A stretch of 63,556 nt of DNA, from positions 1 to 63,556 of the forward strand of contig JANXUV010000218.1 of assembly GCA_025356085.1 (NCBI GenBank). Reading direction: 5' to 3'. Below are positions 31,900-43,360 of the stretch, in pieces; positions within the stretch are counted from its first letter, which is position 1, and every line of letters begins with the position of its first letter. The translations under genes were made by a program, and so were the position numbers. The notes under the pieces are model-generated. The model searched no databases. It was not told the origin of the DNA and saw only the letters and a program-made list of their open reading frames with translations. The stretch comes from Betaproteobacteria bacterium. Its GTDB lineage: Bacteria > Pseudomonadota > Gammaproteobacteria > Burkholderiales > SG8-39.

Positions 31900-32556
31900 T
31901 TACTTACGCGTGCCGATGACTTCGATCTCCACGCGGCTGTTCTTCTGGCGGCCGTCGGCGGTCTTGTTGCTCGCCACCGGCTGCTTCTCGCCTTTGCCTT
32001 CCGTGTAGATGCGGTTCGGCTCAACACCCTTGGACACCAGGTAAGCCTTGACGGACTCGGCGCGGCGCACCGACAGCTTCTGGTTGTAGGCATCGTTGCC
32101 GATCGAGTCGGTGTGGCCGATCGCGATCACGACTTCAAGGTTGATCGCCTTCACCTTGTTGGCGAGGTCGTCGAGCTTGCCCTTGCCTTCGTTCTTCAGC
32201 ACCGACTTGTCGAAGTCGAACAGCACGTCGGCAGCGAGCGTCACCTTCTCGGCGACCGGAGCGGGCTTGGCAGCGGGCTTGGCAGCGGGCGGCGGCGGCG
32301 GCGCGACTCTCGGCGCAGGCGGCTCGCAGACTTCCCTCGGCAGCAGGTCCTTGTCGCACTCACAGGTGGCGAGGGCGGGCGTCCAGTAACCGGCGCGCCA
32401 GCACTGGCCGACGGAGTTTTTCCAGACCAGGTCGGTGCTCGGCTGAACCCAATAGCCTTGTTTCGACTGTCCGGTCTGAGCCGACGCGACGAACGGCGTT
32501 GCAGACATCGCAATGCCTGCGGCGATCAGCAGTGGCATCCAGGTTTTCTTGCTCAT
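31900..32556 (-). CDS. OmpA-family outer-membrane/peptidoglycan-binding protein
   Basis: This 218-residue protein has a Sec signal peptide ending VASAQ, a tryptophan/cysteine-containing N-terminal region ([12 protein letters not shown], then [17 protein letters not shown]), a proline/alanine-rich linker and a C-terminal OmpA domain. The peptidoglycan-binding residues are visible in [20 protein letters not shown] and [16 protein letters not shown]. It lacks the eight-strand OmpA barrel; the small betaproteobacterial OmpA-like proteins next to ubiG and gyrA have this form. The ATG at 32556 follows AAGGGGA. A strong terminator suggests high expression. Confidence 0.92.
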   Translation of the reverse strand: MSKKTWMPLLIAAGIAMSATPFVASAQTGQSKQGYWVQPSTDLVWKNSVGQCWRAGYWTPALATCECDKDLLPREVCEPPAPRVAPPPPPAAKPAAKPAPVAEKVTLAADVLFDFDKSVLKNEGKGKLDDLANKVKAINLEVVIAIGHTDSIGNDAYNQKLSVRRAESVKAYLVSKGVEPNRIYTEGKGEKQPVASNKTADGRQKNSRVEIEVIGTRK

Positions 32557-32618
32557 GCGCGTTCCCCTTACTGGTTTTTTTCCGGACCCATGCCCTGGAA
32601 AAATGATTGAAATCAAGA

Positions 32619-33947
32619 CTATGAACCGACCCTCACACTATTTTGCCACAACTTGCTACGGGTGTCCAAGCCCCAAAGTGGCGAATTTGCAACGATTCCT
32701 CCACTGACAAGATGGCGCCCAGCGATCCAGACGTCGCTGACGTGCTCACGGCCGGCGGCATAGACGATTTGAGACAGAGCGTCGTAGCAGGGCGACAACT
32801 CCGGCCCGGCCAGCCGTACGGCGGCCAGGTCGGCGGATTTGCCCGCGACGATGGAACCGATTCGCGTTTCCAGCCCAAGCGCCGTTGCGCCGCCCAGCGT
32901 CGCGGCATGTAGCGCGGCGTGCGCGGGCAGCGCTTCGGCATCGCGCGCCACCGCCTTCGCCAGCAGCGCAGCTAACCGCGTCTCCGCGAACATGTCGAGC
33001 CGGTTATTGCTGGCGGCGCCGTCGGTGCCGATGGCGATGTTGATGCCGGCCGCCGACATCTTAGCCACCGGCGCGAAGCCGCTGGCGAGCTTTAGGTTGG
33101 ACGACGGGCAATGGACCATCGACGCGCCATGCCTGGCCAGCAGCGCGATTTCGCCTTCAGTGACATGTACCGCGTGCACGGCGATCAATCCCGGCCCGAG
33201 CAGTCCCAGCCGTTCGAGGCGCTCCAGCGGCCGCACGCCGTGTTCGGCGAGCGAGCGCTCGATCTCGTGTTCGGTCTCGTGCAGGTGAATGTGCACCGGC
33301 ACATCGACTTCGGCAGCCAACTTGGCCACCTTGCGAAAGGTTGCGTCCGAAACCGTGTAGGGCGCATGCGGCGCGAGGCAGAACGAAACCAGCGGGTGCT
33401 CTCGCCACTGGTCGCGCAGCGCGAGGCCCTTGGCGAGGTAATCGTCGGGATCGGCGCCGTAAGTTGAGGGGAAATCGAATACCACCATGCCCAGTGAAAC
33501 GCGCATCCCCGCCTCGAGCGCGGCTTCCAGCGCGGCGCCCGGAAAGAAATACATGTCGTTGAAGCAGGTGATGCCGCCGCGCAGCATCTCCGCGCAGGCG
33601 AGCAGCGTGCCGTCCTTCACGAATTCCGGGGAGACGTGCTTCATCTCAGCGGGCCAGATGTGCTCCTCCAGCCAGCGCATGAGCGGCAGGTCGTCGGCCA
33701 GGCCGCGCATCAGCGACATCGCCGCATGGGTGTGCGAGTTGACCAGCCCGGGAATCAGCGCGTGCTCGCCTAGATCGACTTTCACATGGGAGGAAAAACG
33801 GCTTTCGGCATCGGCGCGCGGCAGCACGGCCTCGATGAGGCCGTCGCGCAAGGCAACGCAATGGTCTTCCAGGATTGCGCCCGCAGGCTCAACCGGGATG
33901 ATCCAGCGCGGGCAGAGAAGGCTGTTTGGAGGCACGAGATGCGGCAC
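32619..33947 (-). CDS. Amidohydrolase of the TRZ/ATZ family (MtaD-like adenosine-derivative deaminase)
   Basis: This 442-residue metal-dependent amidohydrolase has the N-terminal NSHTHAAMSLMRG motif (HxH), HIHLHETEHEIE, the HAVH metal histidine and the IGTDGAASNNRLDMF aspartate of the MtaD/SsnA group. Members deaminate 5'-methylthioadenosine, S-adenosylhomocysteine or triazines. The GTG at 33947 (PHLVPPNSLLCPRWIIPVEP) is chosen as the first start after the gap; further upstream the frame is antisense to gyrA. UbiG nearby makes S-adenosylhomocysteine, so an SAH-salvage role is attractive but only contextual. It is divergent from gyrA by 99 bases. Confidence 0.88.
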   Translation of the reverse strand: MPHLVPPNSLLCPRWIIPVEPAGAILEDHCVALRDGLIEAVLPRADAESRFSSHVKVDLGEHALIPGLVNSHTHAAMSLMRGLADDLPLMRWLEEHIWPAEMKHVSPEFVKDGTLLACAEMLRGGITCFNDMYFFPGAALEAALEAGMRVSLGMVVFDFPSTYGADPDDYLAKGLALRDQWREHPLVSFCLAPHAPYTVSDATFRKVAKLAAEVDVPVHIHLHETEHEIERSLAEHGVRPLERLERLGLLGPGLIAVHAVHVTEGEIALLARHGASMVHCPSSNLKLASGFAPVAKMSAAGINIAIGTDGAASNNRLDMFAETRLAALLAKAVARDAEALPAHAALHAATLGGATALGLETRIGSIVAGKSADLAAVRLAGPELSPCYDALSQIVYAAGREHVSDVWIAGRHLVSGGIVANSPLWGLDTRSKLWQNSVRVGS

Positions 33948-34046
33948 GGAATTGCGGCCAATTTTAACCGCGCCGCATGATAAAATTTCAGTTGAATTTT
34001 CTGCCGTAGAACGGCCCCTCCTAGCCTCCCAAAAACAAGAGCCGAA

Positions 34047-36716
34047 ATGGAACCCTTCGCAAAGGAAACGCTGCCGGTCAGCCTCGAAGAGGAGATGCGC
34101 CGCTCGTACCTCGATTACGCGATGAGCGTGATCGTCGGGCGCGCGTTGCCCGACGTGCGCGACGGGCTGAAGCCGGTGCACCGCCGGGTGCTGTTCGCGA
34201 TGCACGAGTCGAACAACGTCTGGAACCGCGCCTACGTGAAGTGCGCGCGGGTCGTCGGCGAGGTGCTGGGCAAGTACCACCCGCACGGCGACAGCGCGAC
34301 CTACGAGGCGCTGGTGCGCATGGCGCAGGATTTCTCGATGCGCTACATGCTGGTGGACGGGCAGGGCAACTTCGGCTCGGTGGACGGCGACAACGCGGCC
34401 GCCTACCGGTACACCGAGTGCCGCCTGGAGCGCCTGGCGGCCGAGCTGCTCGCCGACATCGACAAGGAAACCGTCGACTTCGTTGCCAACTACGACGGCA
34501 AGGAACGCGAACCGACGGTCCTGCCCTCGCGCATCCCGAACCTGCTGCTGAACGGCTCTTCGGGCATCGCGGTCGGCATGGCGACCAATATTCCGCCGCA
34601 CAATCTTTCCGAAGTCATCGACGCCTGCCTGCTGATGCTGCACGAGCCGCAGTGCGCCATCGAGGAGCTGATCAAGCTGATGCCGGCGCCGGACTTCCCG
34701 ACCGCGGGCATCATCTACGGCATTGCCGGCGTGCATGAGGGCTACCGCACTGGCCGCGGCCGCGTGGTGATGCGCGCGCGCACCCACTTCGAGGAAATCG
34801 TGGGCAAGAGCGACCGGCACGCGATTATCGTCGACGAGCTGCCTTACCAGGTGAACAAGAAGGCGCTGCTCGAGCGCATCGCCGAGCAGGTCACCGAGAA
34901 AAAACTGGAGGGCATCTCGGACATCCGCGACGAATCCGACAAGCAGGGCATCCGCGTGGTGATCGAGCTCAAGCGCGGCGAGCTGCCCGAGGTGGTGCTG
35001 AACAACCTCTACAAGCAGACGCAGCTGCAGGACACTTTCGGCATGAACATGGTGGCGCTGGTGGACAACCAGCCGCGCGTGCTGAACCTGAAGCAGCTGC
35101 TCGAGTCGTTCATTTCTCACCGCCGCGAGGTGGTGACGCGGCGCACGGTGTTCGAGCTGAAGAAGGCGCGCGAACGCGGCCACCTGCTGGAAGGCCTGGC
35201 GGTCGCGCTGTCGAACGTCGACGAGGTCATCGAATTGATCAAAAAGGCGCCGTCGCCCGCCGACGCCAAGCGCGAGCTGCTGGGACGCACCTGGAATTCC
35301 GCGCTGGTGAAGGAAATGCTCGCGCGTGTGGCGGGCGGGCACGAACAATACCGCCCCGAAGGACTGGGCGCCGACTTCGGCCTCAAGCCCGAGGGCTACC
35401 GGCTTTCCGAAGAGCAGGCGCAGGCGATCCTGGAACTCCGCCTGCAGCGCCTGACTGGGCTGGAACAGGACAAGATCCGGGATGAGTACAAGGAGGTGAT
35501 GCTGACCATCGCCGACCTGCTCGACATTCTCGACAAGCCGGCGCGCATCATCGCCATCATCGACGGCGAACTGAAGCACATCAAGGAAGAATTCGGCGAC
35601 CGCCGCCGCAGCGAGATCGTCACCGTCGCCGAGGACATCTCGCTCGAGGACCTGATCGCGCCGCAGGACATGGTGGTTACCTTCTCGCATGGCGGCTACG
35701 TGAAATCGCAGCCGCTCGCCGATTACCGCGCGCAGCGGCGCGGCGGCCGCGGCCGTACCGCGGCCACCACCAAGGACGACGATTTCATCGAGCGCATGTT
35801 CGTCGCGCATTCGCACGACTACCTGCTGTGCTTCTCCAGCCGCGGGCGACTGTACTGGCTCAAGGTGTTCGAAGTGCCGCAGGGCAGCAGCACCGCGCGC
35901 GGCAAGCCGATGGTGAACATGTTCCCCCTCGAAGAGGGCGAAAAGATCTCCACCGTGGTGCCGGTGAAGGAGTTCGACGAGAACCACTTCGTGTTCATGG
36001 CGACCGCGCAGGGCACGGTGAAGAAGACGCCGCTGGCGGAATTCTCGCGGCCGCGGCCTTCGGGAATCATCGCCGTCGGCCTGGACGAGGGCGACTACCT
36101 GATCGGCGTGGCGCTCACCGACGGCAGCTACGACGTGATGCTGTTCTCCTCCGAAGGCAAGGCGATCCGCTTTCACGAGGAGGACGTGCGCCCGATGGGC
36201 CGCACCGCGACCGGCGTGCGCGGCATGCGCCTGCCGGAAGACGGCAGCCGCAAGGTGGTGTGCATGCTGGCGGCGAAGGACGAGTCGCTCACTGTGCTCA
36301 CCGCCACCGAGAACGGCTACGGCAAGCGCACGCCGATCGCGGAATACACCAAGCACGGCCGCGGCGGCCTGGGCATGATCGCCATCCAGGCCTCGGACCG
36401 GAACGGCGCGCTTGTGGGCGCCGTCCTTGTCGATGACCACGACGAAGTGATGCTGATCTCCACCGGCGGGGTGCTGATCCGCACTGCGGTGGCGCAGATC
36501 CGCGAGATGGGGCGTTCGACGCAGGGCGTGACGCTGATCGCGCTGTCGGACGGGGAAAAACTGGCGGGCGTCGAGCGGATTCTCGAGCGCGACGAGGAAG
36601 AGGGTAACGGCACGGGCGGGGCAAACGCGGGTGGAAACGGGGGCAATGGCGGCGCAGCCACCGATGCGGCCGGCGAACCCCCTGCAGCCGATCCCGAAGG
36701 ACCGACCATTCACTGA
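34047..36716 (+). CDS. gyrA: DNA gyrase subunit A
   Basis: This 889-residue subunit cuts and religates DNA in the A2B2 gyrase. Catalytic Y122 sits in AAYRYTE, and the quinolone-resistance-determining segment is [17 protein letters not shown] with S83 and E87 (Asp in Escherichia coli). Six C-terminal beta-pinwheel repeats follow, opened by the GyrA box QRRGGRG, which separates gyrase from topoisomerase IV. The tail after residue 850 is a Gly/Asn/Ala-rich, unstructured stretch. It starts the long plus-strand run with serC two bases away. The start is fixed by the family N-terminus [20 protein letters not shown]. Confidence 0.98.
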   Translation: MEPFAKETLPVSLEEEMRRSYLDYAMSVIVGRALPDVRDGLKPVHRRVLFAMHESNNVWNRAYVKCARVVGEVLGKYHPHGDSATYEALVRMAQDFSMRYMLVDGQGNFGSVDGDNAAAYRYTECRLERLAAELLADIDKETVDFVANYDGKEREPTVLPSRIPNLLLNGSSGIAVGMATNIPPHNLSEVIDACLLMLHEPQCAIEELIKLMPAPDFPTAGIIYGIAGVHEGYRTGRGRVVMRARTHFEEIVGKSDRHAIIVDELPYQVNKKALLERIAEQVTEKKLEGISDIRDESDKQGIRVVIELKRGELPEVVLNNLYKQTQLQDTFGMNMVALVDNQPRVLNLKQLLESFISHRREVVTRRTVFELKKARERGHLLEGLAVALSNVDEVIELIKKAPSPADAKRELLGRTWNSALVKEMLARVAGGHEQYRPEGLGADFGLKPEGYRLSEEQAQAILELRLQRLTGLEQDKIRDEYKEVMLTIADLLDILDKPARIIAIIDGELKHIKEEFGDRRRSEIVTVAEDISLEDLIAPQDMVVTFSHGGYVKSQPLADYRAQRRGGRGRTAATTKDDDFIERMFVAHSHDYLLCFSSRGRLYWLKVFEVPQGSSTARGKPMVNMFPLEEGEKISTVVPVKEFDENHFVFMATAQGTVKKTPLAEFSRPRPSGIIAVGLDEGDYLIGVALTDGSYDVMLFSSEGKAIRFHEEDVRPMGRTATGVRGMRLPEDGSRKVVCMLAAKDESLTVLTATENGYGKRTPIAEYTKHGRGGLGMIAIQASDRNGALVGAVLVDDHDEVMLISTGGVLIRTAVAQIREMGRSTQGVTLIALSDGEKLAGVERILERDEEEGNGTGGANAGGNGGNGGAATDAAGEPPAADPEGPTIH

Positions 36717-36717
36717 T

Positions 36718-37797
36718 ATGGCCCGCATTTTCAATTTCAGCGCCGGACCGGCGGTGCTGCCCGAAGAAGTTCTCTCCCGCGCCGGCGATGAAATCCTCGA
36801 CTGGCGCGGCACCGGCATGTGCGTGATGGAGATGAGCCATCGCGGCAAGGAGTTCATGTCCATCGCCGCCGAGGCGGAGAAGGACCTGCGCGAACTGCTC
36901 GCCATCCCGTCCAATTACAAGGTGCTGTTCCTGCAGGGCGGCGCGACGCTTCAGTTCGCGCAGATCCCGATGAACCTGCTGGCCGGCAAGACCAAGGCCG
37001 ACTACGTCGTCACCGGCGAATGGTCGAAGAAGGCGGTCAAGGAAGCGCAGGCTTATTGCGACGTGCATATCGCCGCCACTTCGGAGGACCAGGCGTTCAC
37101 CTATGCCCCGAAGCAATGGAACGTGAGACCCGATACCGCTTACGTTCACTATTGCTCCAACGAAACGATTGGCGGCGTTGAATTCCATGAAGTACCAAAA
37201 ATAGAAAAAAATCTTCCTTTGGTGGTGGACGCGTCGTCGCACATCCTCTCCCGTCCGCTGGACGTGTCGAAGTTCGGCCTGATCTACGCCGGCGCGCAGA
37301 AGAACATCGGGCCCGCCGGGCTCACCATCGTTATCGTGCGCGAGGATCTCACTGGCAAGGCGCAGAAGGGCACGCCCACGGTGATGGACTACAAGCTGCA
37401 GGCGGCGGCCGACTCCATGCTCAACACGCCGGCCACCTACGCGATGTATATCGCCGGGCTGGTGTTCAAGTGGCTGAAGACGCAAGGCGGCCTGGCCGAG
37501 ATGGAGAAGCAGAACATCGCCAAGGCGAAGCTGCTGTACGATTTTCTCGATGCGAGTTCGTATTTCAAGAACCCGGTTGCGAAGGATGACCGTTCGCGCA
37601 TGAATGTGCCATTTACGCTCAAGGACGCGGTCCAGGATGATGCTTTCCTGAAGGGCGCGGAAAAGCTGGGCATGGTGCAGCTGAAGGGCCACCGGTCGGT
37701 GGGCGGCATGCGCGCGTCGATCTACAACGCGATGCCGGTCGAGGGCGTGCGGCAGCTGGTGTCCTACATGAAGGAGTTCGAGGCGAAGCATGGCTAA
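36718..37797 (+). CDS. serC: Phosphoserine aminotransferase
   Basis: This 359-residue class V aminotransferase converts 3-phosphohydroxypyruvate to phosphoserine and serves in pyridoxine synthesis. It opens with [19 protein letters not shown] and carries the PLP lysine in [12 protein letters not shown] and the [12 protein letters not shown] end signature. The ATG is two bases after the gyrA stop. The end overlaps the 3-phosphoglycerate dehydrogenase gene by eight bases, so two successive steps of serine synthesis are coupled. An AT-rich patch at about 37183-37222 codes a surface loop. Confidence 0.97.
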   Translation: MARIFNFSAGPAVLPEEVLSRAGDEILDWRGTGMCVMEMSHRGKEFMSIAAEAEKDLRELLAIPSNYKVLFLQGGATLQFAQIPMNLLAGKTKADYVVTGEWSKKAVKEAQAYCDVHIAATSEDQAFTYAPKQWNVRPDTAYVHYCSNETIGGVEFHEVPKIEKNLPLVVDASSHILSRPLDVSKFGLIYAGAQKNIGPAGLTIVIVREDLTGKAQKGTPTVMDYKLQAAADSMLNTPATYAMYIAGLVFKWLKTQGGLAEMEKQNIAKAKLLYDFLDASSYFKNPVAKDDRSRMNVPFTLKDAVQDDAFLKGAEKLGMVQLKGHRSVGGMRASIYNAMPVEGVRQLVSYMKEFEAKHG

Positions 37798-38983
37798 GGC
37801 AGGCAAAAAACTCGAAGTGCTAGTGCTGAACCCGATCGCGCAGGTCGGCTTGAATCGCCTGCCGGCGGAGCAGTACGACGTGGTGAAGGAATCGAAGACG
37901 CCCGACGTGATCCTGGTGCGTTCGGCGGACATGCACGCGATGAAGTTCGACGCCAGCCTGAAAGCGGTCGGGCGCGCGGGAGCCGGCGTGAACAATATTC
38001 CCGTGGCGGAACTGTCCAAGCTGGGCGTGCCGGTTTTCAATGCGCCGGGCGCGAACGCCAATGCGGTAAAGGAGCTGGTGGTCGCCGGCATGCTGATCGC
38101 GGCGAGGAATCTCGCGCCCGCATTGGGTTTTGTGCAGCGCCTGGATAAAAACGCCAAGGATCTGGAAAAACAGGTCGAAGGCGGCAAGAAAGCCTATGCG
38201 GGCGTCGAACTCCCCGGCCACACGCTGGGCGTGATCGGCCTGGGCAAGATCGGCAGCCTGGTGGCGGATGCGGCTATCCGCCTCGGCATGAACGTGCTCG
38301 GCTACGACCCGGACATTACCGTGGACGCCGCCTGGAGCCTGCCCGCGCAGGTGCGCAAGGCGAACTCGGTGGACGAGTTGCTGCGCGCGAGCGACTTCGT
38401 CACGCTGCACGTGCCGCTGGTGGACAAGACGCGCGGCCTGATCAACGCGAAGAACCTCAAGCTCATGAAGGCGGGCGCGGTGCTGCTGAACTTCTCCCGC
38501 GACGGCGTGGTCGAGGACGAGGCGGCGCTGCAGGCCCTTGTCTCCAAACAGTTGCGCTGCTACGTGACCGATTTTCCCTCGGCGGAGCTAATCGGCAAGC
38601 CCGGCGTGGTGGCGCTGCCGCACTTGGGCGCCTCCACCAGCGAGGCGGAAGACAATTGCGCGGTGATGGTGGCCGACCAGGTTCGCGAGTACATGGCGCA
38701 CGGGACGATGGAGAACGCGGTCAATTTCCCGAATGCGCAGATGCCGCGCGAATCGCCGTACCGCCTCGCCATCGCCAACGCCAACGTGCCGAACATGCTG
38801 GCGAACATTTCGCAGGCCATGGGCAGCCGCAAGATCAACATCCATAACATGCTGAACAAGTCCAAGAAGGACATGGCCTACACTCTGGTTGACGTCGACA
38901 GTCCGGTGCCGGATGACGCGATCAAGGAACTGTGCGCGATCCAGGGCGTGCTTTCGGTCCGTTACCTGCCCGTGGACGCATGA
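37790..38983 (+). CDS. serA: D-3-phosphoglycerate dehydrogenase
   Basis: This 397-residue NAD-dependent dehydrogenase catalyses the first committed step of serine synthesis. The NAD motif GLGKIG lies in [20 protein letters not shown], and the catalytic Arg, Glu and His appear as [10 protein letters not shown] and [14 protein letters not shown]-terminal ACT domain ([20 protein letters not shown] onwards) implies allosteric control by serine. It overlaps serC by eight bases and pheA by four. A serA copy between serC and pheA differs from the better-known layout where serC is followed directly by pheA. Confidence 0.93.
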   Translation: MAKAGKKLEVLVLNPIAQVGLNRLPAEQYDVVKESKTPDVILVRSADMHAMKFDASLKAVGRAGAGVNNIPVAELSKLGVPVFNAPGANANAVKELVVAGMLIAARNLAPALGFVQRLDKNAKDLEKQVEGGKKAYAGVELPGHTLGVIGLGKIGSLVADAAIRLGMNVLGYDPDITVDAAWSLPAQVRKANSVDELLRASDFVTLHVPLVDKTRGLINAKNLKLMKAGAVLLNFSRDGVVEDEAALQALVSKQLRCYVTDFPSAELIGKPGVVALPHLGASTSEAEDNCAVMVADQVREYMAHGTMENAVNFPNAQMPRESPYRLAIANANVPNMLANISQAMGSRKINIHNMLNKSKKDMAYTLVDVDSPVPDDAIKELCAIQGVLSVRYLPVDA

Positions 38984-40071
38984 GCGAACAGGACGTGAGC
39001 GAAAAGGACATTACGAAACTGCGCTCCGAGATCGACGCTCTCGATGCGGAATTGCTCGCGCTGCTGAACCGCCGCGCCGCGGTGGTGAAAAAGGTCGGCG
39101 GCCTGAAGGACGGCAAGCGCGTCTACCGTCCGGAGCGTGAAGCCGAAATCCTGCGCCGGGTTGCTGCGGCCAAGGGCGGGGTGCTGCCGGCGGGCGCTGC
39201 GACGGCGGTATTCCGCGAAATCATTTCCGCCTGCCGTGCGCTGGAGCAGGAAATCCGCGTCGCCTACCTCGGCCCGCAGGGAACCTTCAGCGAGCAGGCG
39301 GTGCGCCAGCACTTCGGGCATGCGGTTGCCGCCGAACCCGCTGCGACCATCGACGAGGCCTTCCGCAGCGCTGAATCGGGCGCGACACAGTTCGCGGTGG
39401 CGCCGGCGGAAAATTCGACCGACGGGGCGATCGGCCGCACGCTCGACCTGCTGCTTACCACGCCGCTGCGGATCTGCGGCGAGATTGATTTGAGGGTCAA
39501 GCAGAATCTGCTCTCCAACACCAAAGGCGTGAGGGAAATAAAAAAAATCTACTCCCATGCCCAGTCCCTGGCGCAATGCAACGGCTGGCTGGGACAGAAC
39601 CTGCCGAAGGCCGAGCGCATTCCGGTCGGTTCCAACGCCGAGGCCGCGCGCCGCGCCGCGAAGGAGAAGGGCGCCGCGGCGATCGCAGGCGAAGCCGCCG
39701 CTGTGCTCTACAAGCTGAATATCCTCGCCGCCGGCATCGAAGACGACCCGAACAACACCACGCGCTTTCTCGTGCTCGGCAACGTCGACGCTGGCCCCAC
39801 CGGCAAGGATCGCACTTCGCTGGCGATGTCGGCCGAGAACAAGCCCGGCTCGGTCCATGCGCTGCTGTCGCCGATCGCCGCCAACGGCGTCAGCATGTCG
39901 CGCATCGAGTCGCGGCCGGCGAAAGCGCGCTCGGCGCGCTGGGAGTACGTATTTTTCATCGACCTTGAAGGCCACCAGGCTGACGTCAGGGTCGCGGCCG
40001 CGATTGCGGAGCTGAAGCAGCGGGCGCCTTTCCTGAAGGTGCTGGGTTCCTACCCGGCGGCCGCTTCCTAG
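38980..40071 (+). CDS. pheA: Bifunctional chorismate mutase/prephenate dehydratase (P-protein)
   Basis: This 363-residue protein joins an AroQ chorismate mutase (about residues 8-90, LRSEIDALDAELLALLNRRA), a prephenate dehydratase (from VAYLGPQGTFSEQA, with the catalytic TR motif NNTTRFLVLG) and a regulatory ACT domain (AENKPGSVHALLSPIAANGV, with the ESRP phenylalanine site in IESRPAK). It makes phenylpyruvate from chorismate and is normally inhibited by phenylalanine. It starts inside the serA stop and is 14 bases ahead of hisC. A lysine/AT-rich segment occurs near 39530-39560. Confidence 0.97.
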   Translation: MSEQDVSEKDITKLRSEIDALDAELLALLNRRAAVVKKVGGLKDGKRVYRPEREAEILRRVAAAKGGVLPAGAATAVFREIISACRALEQEIRVAYLGPQGTFSEQAVRQHFGHAVAAEPAATIDEAFRSAESGATQFAVAPAENSTDGAIGRTLDLLLTTPLRICGEIDLRVKQNLLSNTKGVREIKKIYSHAQSLAQCNGWLGQNLPKAERIPVGSNAEAARRAAKEKGAAAIAGEAAAVLYKLNILAAGIEDDPNNTTRFLVLGNVDAGPTGKDRTSLAMSAENKPGSVHALLSPIAANGVSMSRIESRPAKARSARWEYVFFIDLEGHQADVRVAAAIAELKQRAPFLKVLGSYPAAAS

Positions 40072-40085
40072 TAAGAGGAAATCCG

Positions 40086-41192
40086 ATGGTCATCGATCCC
40101 TGCGAACTGTCGCCATCCTACGTGCGCTCGATCGCGCCGTACCAGCCCGGCAAACCGATCTCGGAGCTCGCGCGCGAGCTCGGCCTGAAGGAGGAGAGCA
40201 TCATCAAGCTCGCCTCCAATGAGAATCCGCGCGGTTATGGCCCGCGGACGCGCGCCGCCCTTGAGGGCGCGCTCGGCGATATCGCGCGCTACCCTGACGG
40301 CAACGGCCACGACCTGAAAGTTGCCCTGGCGCGCCGCTATGGTGTGGATGCGGCTTCGATCGTGCTCGGCAACGGCTCCAACGACGTGCTCGAACTGGTG
40401 GCGCTCGCCTTTCTCGGGCCGGGGCGCGCGGCGGTCTACGCGCAGCACAGCTTCGCGGTCTATGCGCTCGCCACCCAGGCGCGCGGCGCGCGCAGCATCG
40501 CGGTGCCGGCGAAGGAATACGGCCACGACCTGGGCGCGATGGCGGCGGCGATCGACGACGAGACCTACGTGGTGTGGATCGCCAATCCGAACAACCCGAC
40601 CGGCACCATGCTGGGCTCGAACGCGCTGGAGGCTTTCGTCAAGCGCGTGCCCGAGCGCGTGCTGGTGGTGATCGACGAGGCCTACAACGAATACCTGGCT
40701 CCGGAGCTGAAGGCGGAGACGGTCAAATGGCTCAGGCGCCATCCGAACCTGATCGTGTCGCGCACCTTCTCGAAGGCCTATGGCCTGGCGGGCCTGCGTG
40801 TCGGCTACGCATTCGCTCACCCGTCGGTGGCGGACATCATGAACCGCGTGCGGCAGCCGTTCAACGTCAACAGCCTCGCGCTAGTGGCGGCGACCGCGGC
40901 GCTGGACGACATGGAATTCGTCGCGCGCAGCTACGCCGAGAACCTGCAGGGCATGCGCCAGATCGAGGAGGGCGCGAAGAAGCTCGGGCTCAATTGGATT
41001 CCGTCCCACGGCAACTTCATCACGCTGCGCGTCGGCAAGGCGAACGAAGTCTTCCGCCGGCTGCTGAAGCGCGGCGTCATCGTCCGCCCGGTCGGCAATT
41101 ACCAGCTGCCCGAGCACCTGCGCGTCACTATCGGCACCGCCCAGGAGAACGAACGGTTCCTGTCCGCGCTCGCGGCCAGCCTGAAGGACTGA
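40086..41192 (+). CDS. hisC: Histidinol-phosphate / aromatic aminotransferase
   Basis: This 368-residue class I/II PLP aminotransferase has the HisC-type start YQPGKPISELARELGL, the IKLASNENPRGYGP motif, NNPTGTMLG and the PLP lysine in SRTFSKAYGLAGLRVGY. HisC2-type enzymes in aromatic clusters transaminate phenylpyruvate, prephenate or 4-hydroxyphenylpyruvate as well as histidinol phosphate. Its position between pheA and tyrA argues for the aromatic role. Ribosome site AAGAGGAAA precedes the ATG; its stop overlaps the tyrA start by one base (TGATG). Confidence 0.94.
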   Translation: MVIDPCELSPSYVRSIAPYQPGKPISELARELGLKEESIIKLASNENPRGYGPRTRAALEGALGDIARYPDGNGHDLKVALARRYGVDAASIVLGNGSNDVLELVALAFLGPGRAAVYAQHSFAVYALATQARGARSIAVPAKEYGHDLGAMAAAIDDETYVVWIANPNNPTGTMLGSNALEAFVKRVPERVLVVIDEAYNEYLAPELKAETVKWLRRHPNLIVSRTFSKAYGLAGLRVGYAFAHPSVADIMNRVRQPFNVNSLALVAATAALDDMEFVARSYAENLQGMRQIEEGAKKLGLNWIPSHGNFITLRVGKANEVFRRLLKRGVIVRPVGNYQLPEHLRVTIGTAQENERFLSALAASLKD

Positions 41193-42064
41193 TGCATTTC
41201 GAGAAAGTCGCGATTGTCGGCGTCGGCCTGATCGGGGGTTCTTTTTCTCTGGCATTGAAAGAGAAAAAACTGTGCGGGCGGGTCGTGGGAACCGGGCGCA
41301 GCGCGGCCAACATGAAAGCGGCGCTGGCGCGCGGCGCTATCGATGCGATCGAGGCGGACGCGGTGGCGGCCGTGCGGGATGCGGATCTGGTGCTGATTGC
41401 GGCTCCCGTCGCCCAATTCGAGAAAATCTTCCTCGCCATCGGCCCGCATCTCGGGACAGAGTGCCTGGTCATGGACGCAGGCAGCACCAAGCGCGACGTG
41501 GTCTCGGCGGCGAAGAAAGGCCTGGGCGGAAAGATTTCACAGTTCGTGCCGGCGCATCCGATCGCCGGCGCCGAGAAAAGCGGTGCCGCCGCAGCCAGCG
41601 CGGACCTGTTTCGAGGCCGCCGCCTGGTTCTTACTCCCTTGAAGGAAAACAGGGAAAAGGATGTCAAAACCATCGCGGATCTCTGGACCGCCATCGGCGC
41701 ACGCGTCTCTCGCATGACGCCGGAGGAGCACGACGGGGTGTTCGCCGCGGTCAGCCACCTGCCGCACCTGCTCGCGTACGCGCTGGTGGACGACATCAGC
41801 GCGCGCCCGGACGCGCCCCGGCTGTTCTGCTATGCGGCGGGGGGCTTTCGTGACTTCACTCGCATCGCCTCAAGCCATCCTGAAATGTGGCGGGACATCT
41901 GCATGGCGAACAGCGACCGGCTATTGGCAGAATTGCGTTTGTTTGAAAAAAAATTGAAAACGATAGGCGCAATGCTCGAAAAAGGCGATGCCGCGGCACT
42001 CGAAAAGCTGTTCGGCGATGCGCGCCTCGCGCGGGAGCGCTGGCTGAAGGGCGAATATGAGTGA
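41192..42064 (+). CDS. tyrA: Prephenate (arogenate) dehydrogenase
   Basis: This 290-residue enzyme oxidatively decarboxylates prephenate toward tyrosine. The NAD-binding motif is GVGLIGGS in [20 protein letters not shown], and the TyrA signatures [22 protein letters not shown] and [11 protein letters not shown] are present. It has no fused chorismate mutase or ACT domain, as in other betaproteobacteria. It is translationally coupled to hisC (TGATG) and overlaps aroA by eight bases. AT-rich codon patches occur at about 41231-41275 and 41935-41990. Confidence 0.95.
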   Translation: MHFEKVAIVGVGLIGGSFSLALKEKKLCGRVVGTGRSAANMKAALARGAIDAIEADAVAAVRDADLVLIAAPVAQFEKIFLAIGPHLGTECLVMDAGSTKRDVVSAAKKGLGGKISQFVPAHPIAGAEKSGAAAASADLFRGRRLVLTPLKENREKDVKTIADLWTAIGARVSRMTPEEHDGVFAAVSHLPHLLAYALVDDISARPDAPRLFCYAAGGFRDFTRIASSHPEMWRDICMANSDRLLAELRLFEKKLKTIGAMLEKGDAAALEKLFGDARLARERWLKGEYE

Positions 42065-43355
42065 AGTTCAAGCCGTGAAAACGCTGCAGCTCGCGCCGAT
42101 CGGCCGCGTCGCGGGCACGGTGAGGCTGCCGGGGTCCAAGAGCATCTCCAACCGCGTGCTGCTGCTGGCCGCGCTCTCCAAGGGCAAGACGCAGGTGCGC
42201 GGCCTGCTGGACGCCGAGGACACGCGCGTGATGCTGGACGCGCTGCAGAAGCTCGACGTGCGCATCGATACCCGGGACTTCGACAGCCTGGTGGTGGCCG
42301 GCGAGGGCCGCTTAGCGCCGATGAAGCGCGACCTTTTTCTGGGCAACGCGGGTACCGCGTTTCGCCCGCTCACCGCCGCGCTCGCGGTCTGCGGCGGCGA
42401 ATACCGGCTGATGGGCAAGCCGCGCATGCACGAACGCCCGATCCGCGACCTGGTCGAGCCTTTGCGCAGGATCGGCGCCAGCATCGACTACACCGGCAAC
42501 GAGGGTTATCCGCCGCTCGCGATCCGCACCGGCAATATCAAGGTCGAGGGGCCGATCACGATGCGCGGCAACGTCTCCTCGCAGTACCTGAGCGCGCTGC
42601 TGATGGCGCTGCCGCTTGCGGGCGGCGGCACGGTGGTCATCGAGGGCGAGCTGATTTCCAAGCCCTACGTGACGATCACGCTCAACATGATGCGCAAGTT
42701 CGGCAACGAAGTGACCGTCAACGGCTGGCGCTCCTTCGACGTGCGGGGCTACGACTACGTCGCGCCCGCGGAGATCTACGTCGAGGGCGACGCCTCCTCG
42801 GCCTCGTATTTCCTCGCCGCAGGTGCGATCGCCGGCGGGCCGGTGCGCGTGACCGGCGTCGGGCGCGACAGCATTCAGGGCGATATCCGCTTCACTGAAG
42901 TGCTGGCCGCCATGGGGGCCAGCGTCGACATCGGACCCGACTGGATCGAAGTCTCCTCGGCGGGCAGGCTCAAGCCGATCGACATGGACCTGAACCACAT
43001 TCCAGATGCGGCGATGACCGCCGCGGTGACCGCGCTGTTCGCCACCGGGCCGAGCACCATCCGCAACATCGGCAGTTGGCAGGTGAAGGAGACCGACCGC
43101 ATCACCGCCATGGCGCGGGAACTGAGAAAGCTCGGCGCTGCTGTCGTCGAGGGGCCGGACTTCCTCAAGATCACGCCGCCCGCGAAGCTCAACGCCGGTG
43201 TTGCCATCGATACCTATGACGATCACCGCATGGCGATGTGTTTCGCGCTCGCCGCGCTGGGCGGCGTGCCGGTGCGCATCAACGACCCGGAGTGCGTCGC
43301 CAAGACCTTCCCGGCCTACTTCGTCGAATTCGACCGCCTGACGAGGTCCGGCTAA
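42057..43355 (+). CDS. aroA: 3-phosphoshikimate 1-carboxyvinyltransferase (EPSP synthase)
   Basis: This 432-residue shikimate-pathway enzyme transfers enolpyruvate from PEP to shikimate-3-phosphate. The family motifs [18 protein letters not shown] and [15 protein letters not shown] are both visible; the second keeps the G, T and P residues of the class I (glyphosate-sensitive) PEP site, with Phe in place of the usual Met. The [14 protein letters not shown] segment marks the C-terminal domain. It overlaps tyrA by eight bases and precedes cmk by five, the normal beta/gammaproteobacterial order. Confidence 0.97.
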   Translation: MSEVQAVKTLQLAPIGRVAGTVRLPGSKSISNRVLLLAALSKGKTQVRGLLDAEDTRVMLDALQKLDVRIDTRDFDSLVVAGEGRLAPMKRDLFLGNAGTAFRPLTAALAVCGGEYRLMGKPRMHERPIRDLVEPLRRIGASIDYTGNEGYPPLAIRTGNIKVEGPITMRGNVSSQYLSALLMALPLAGGGTVVIEGELISKPYVTITLNMMRKFGNEVTVNGWRSFDVRGYDYVAPAEIYVEGDASSASYFLAAGAIAGGPVRVTGVGRDSIQGDIRFTEVLAAMGASVDIGPDWIEVSSAGRLKPIDMDLNHIPDAAMTAAVTALFATGPSTIRNIGSWQVKETDRITAMARELRKLGAAVVEGPDFLKITPPAKLNAGVAIDTYDDHRMAMCFALAALGGVPVRINDPECVAKTFPAYFVEFDRLTRSG

Positions 43356-43360
43356 GCCGG

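Noticed and set aside
32619..36914. A 1431-codon open frame on the minus strand across gyrA
   Set aside because: Only the part below 33947 has family motifs (amidohydrolase). The rest is His/Arg-rich antisense of gyrA, a common shadow in GC-rich genes.
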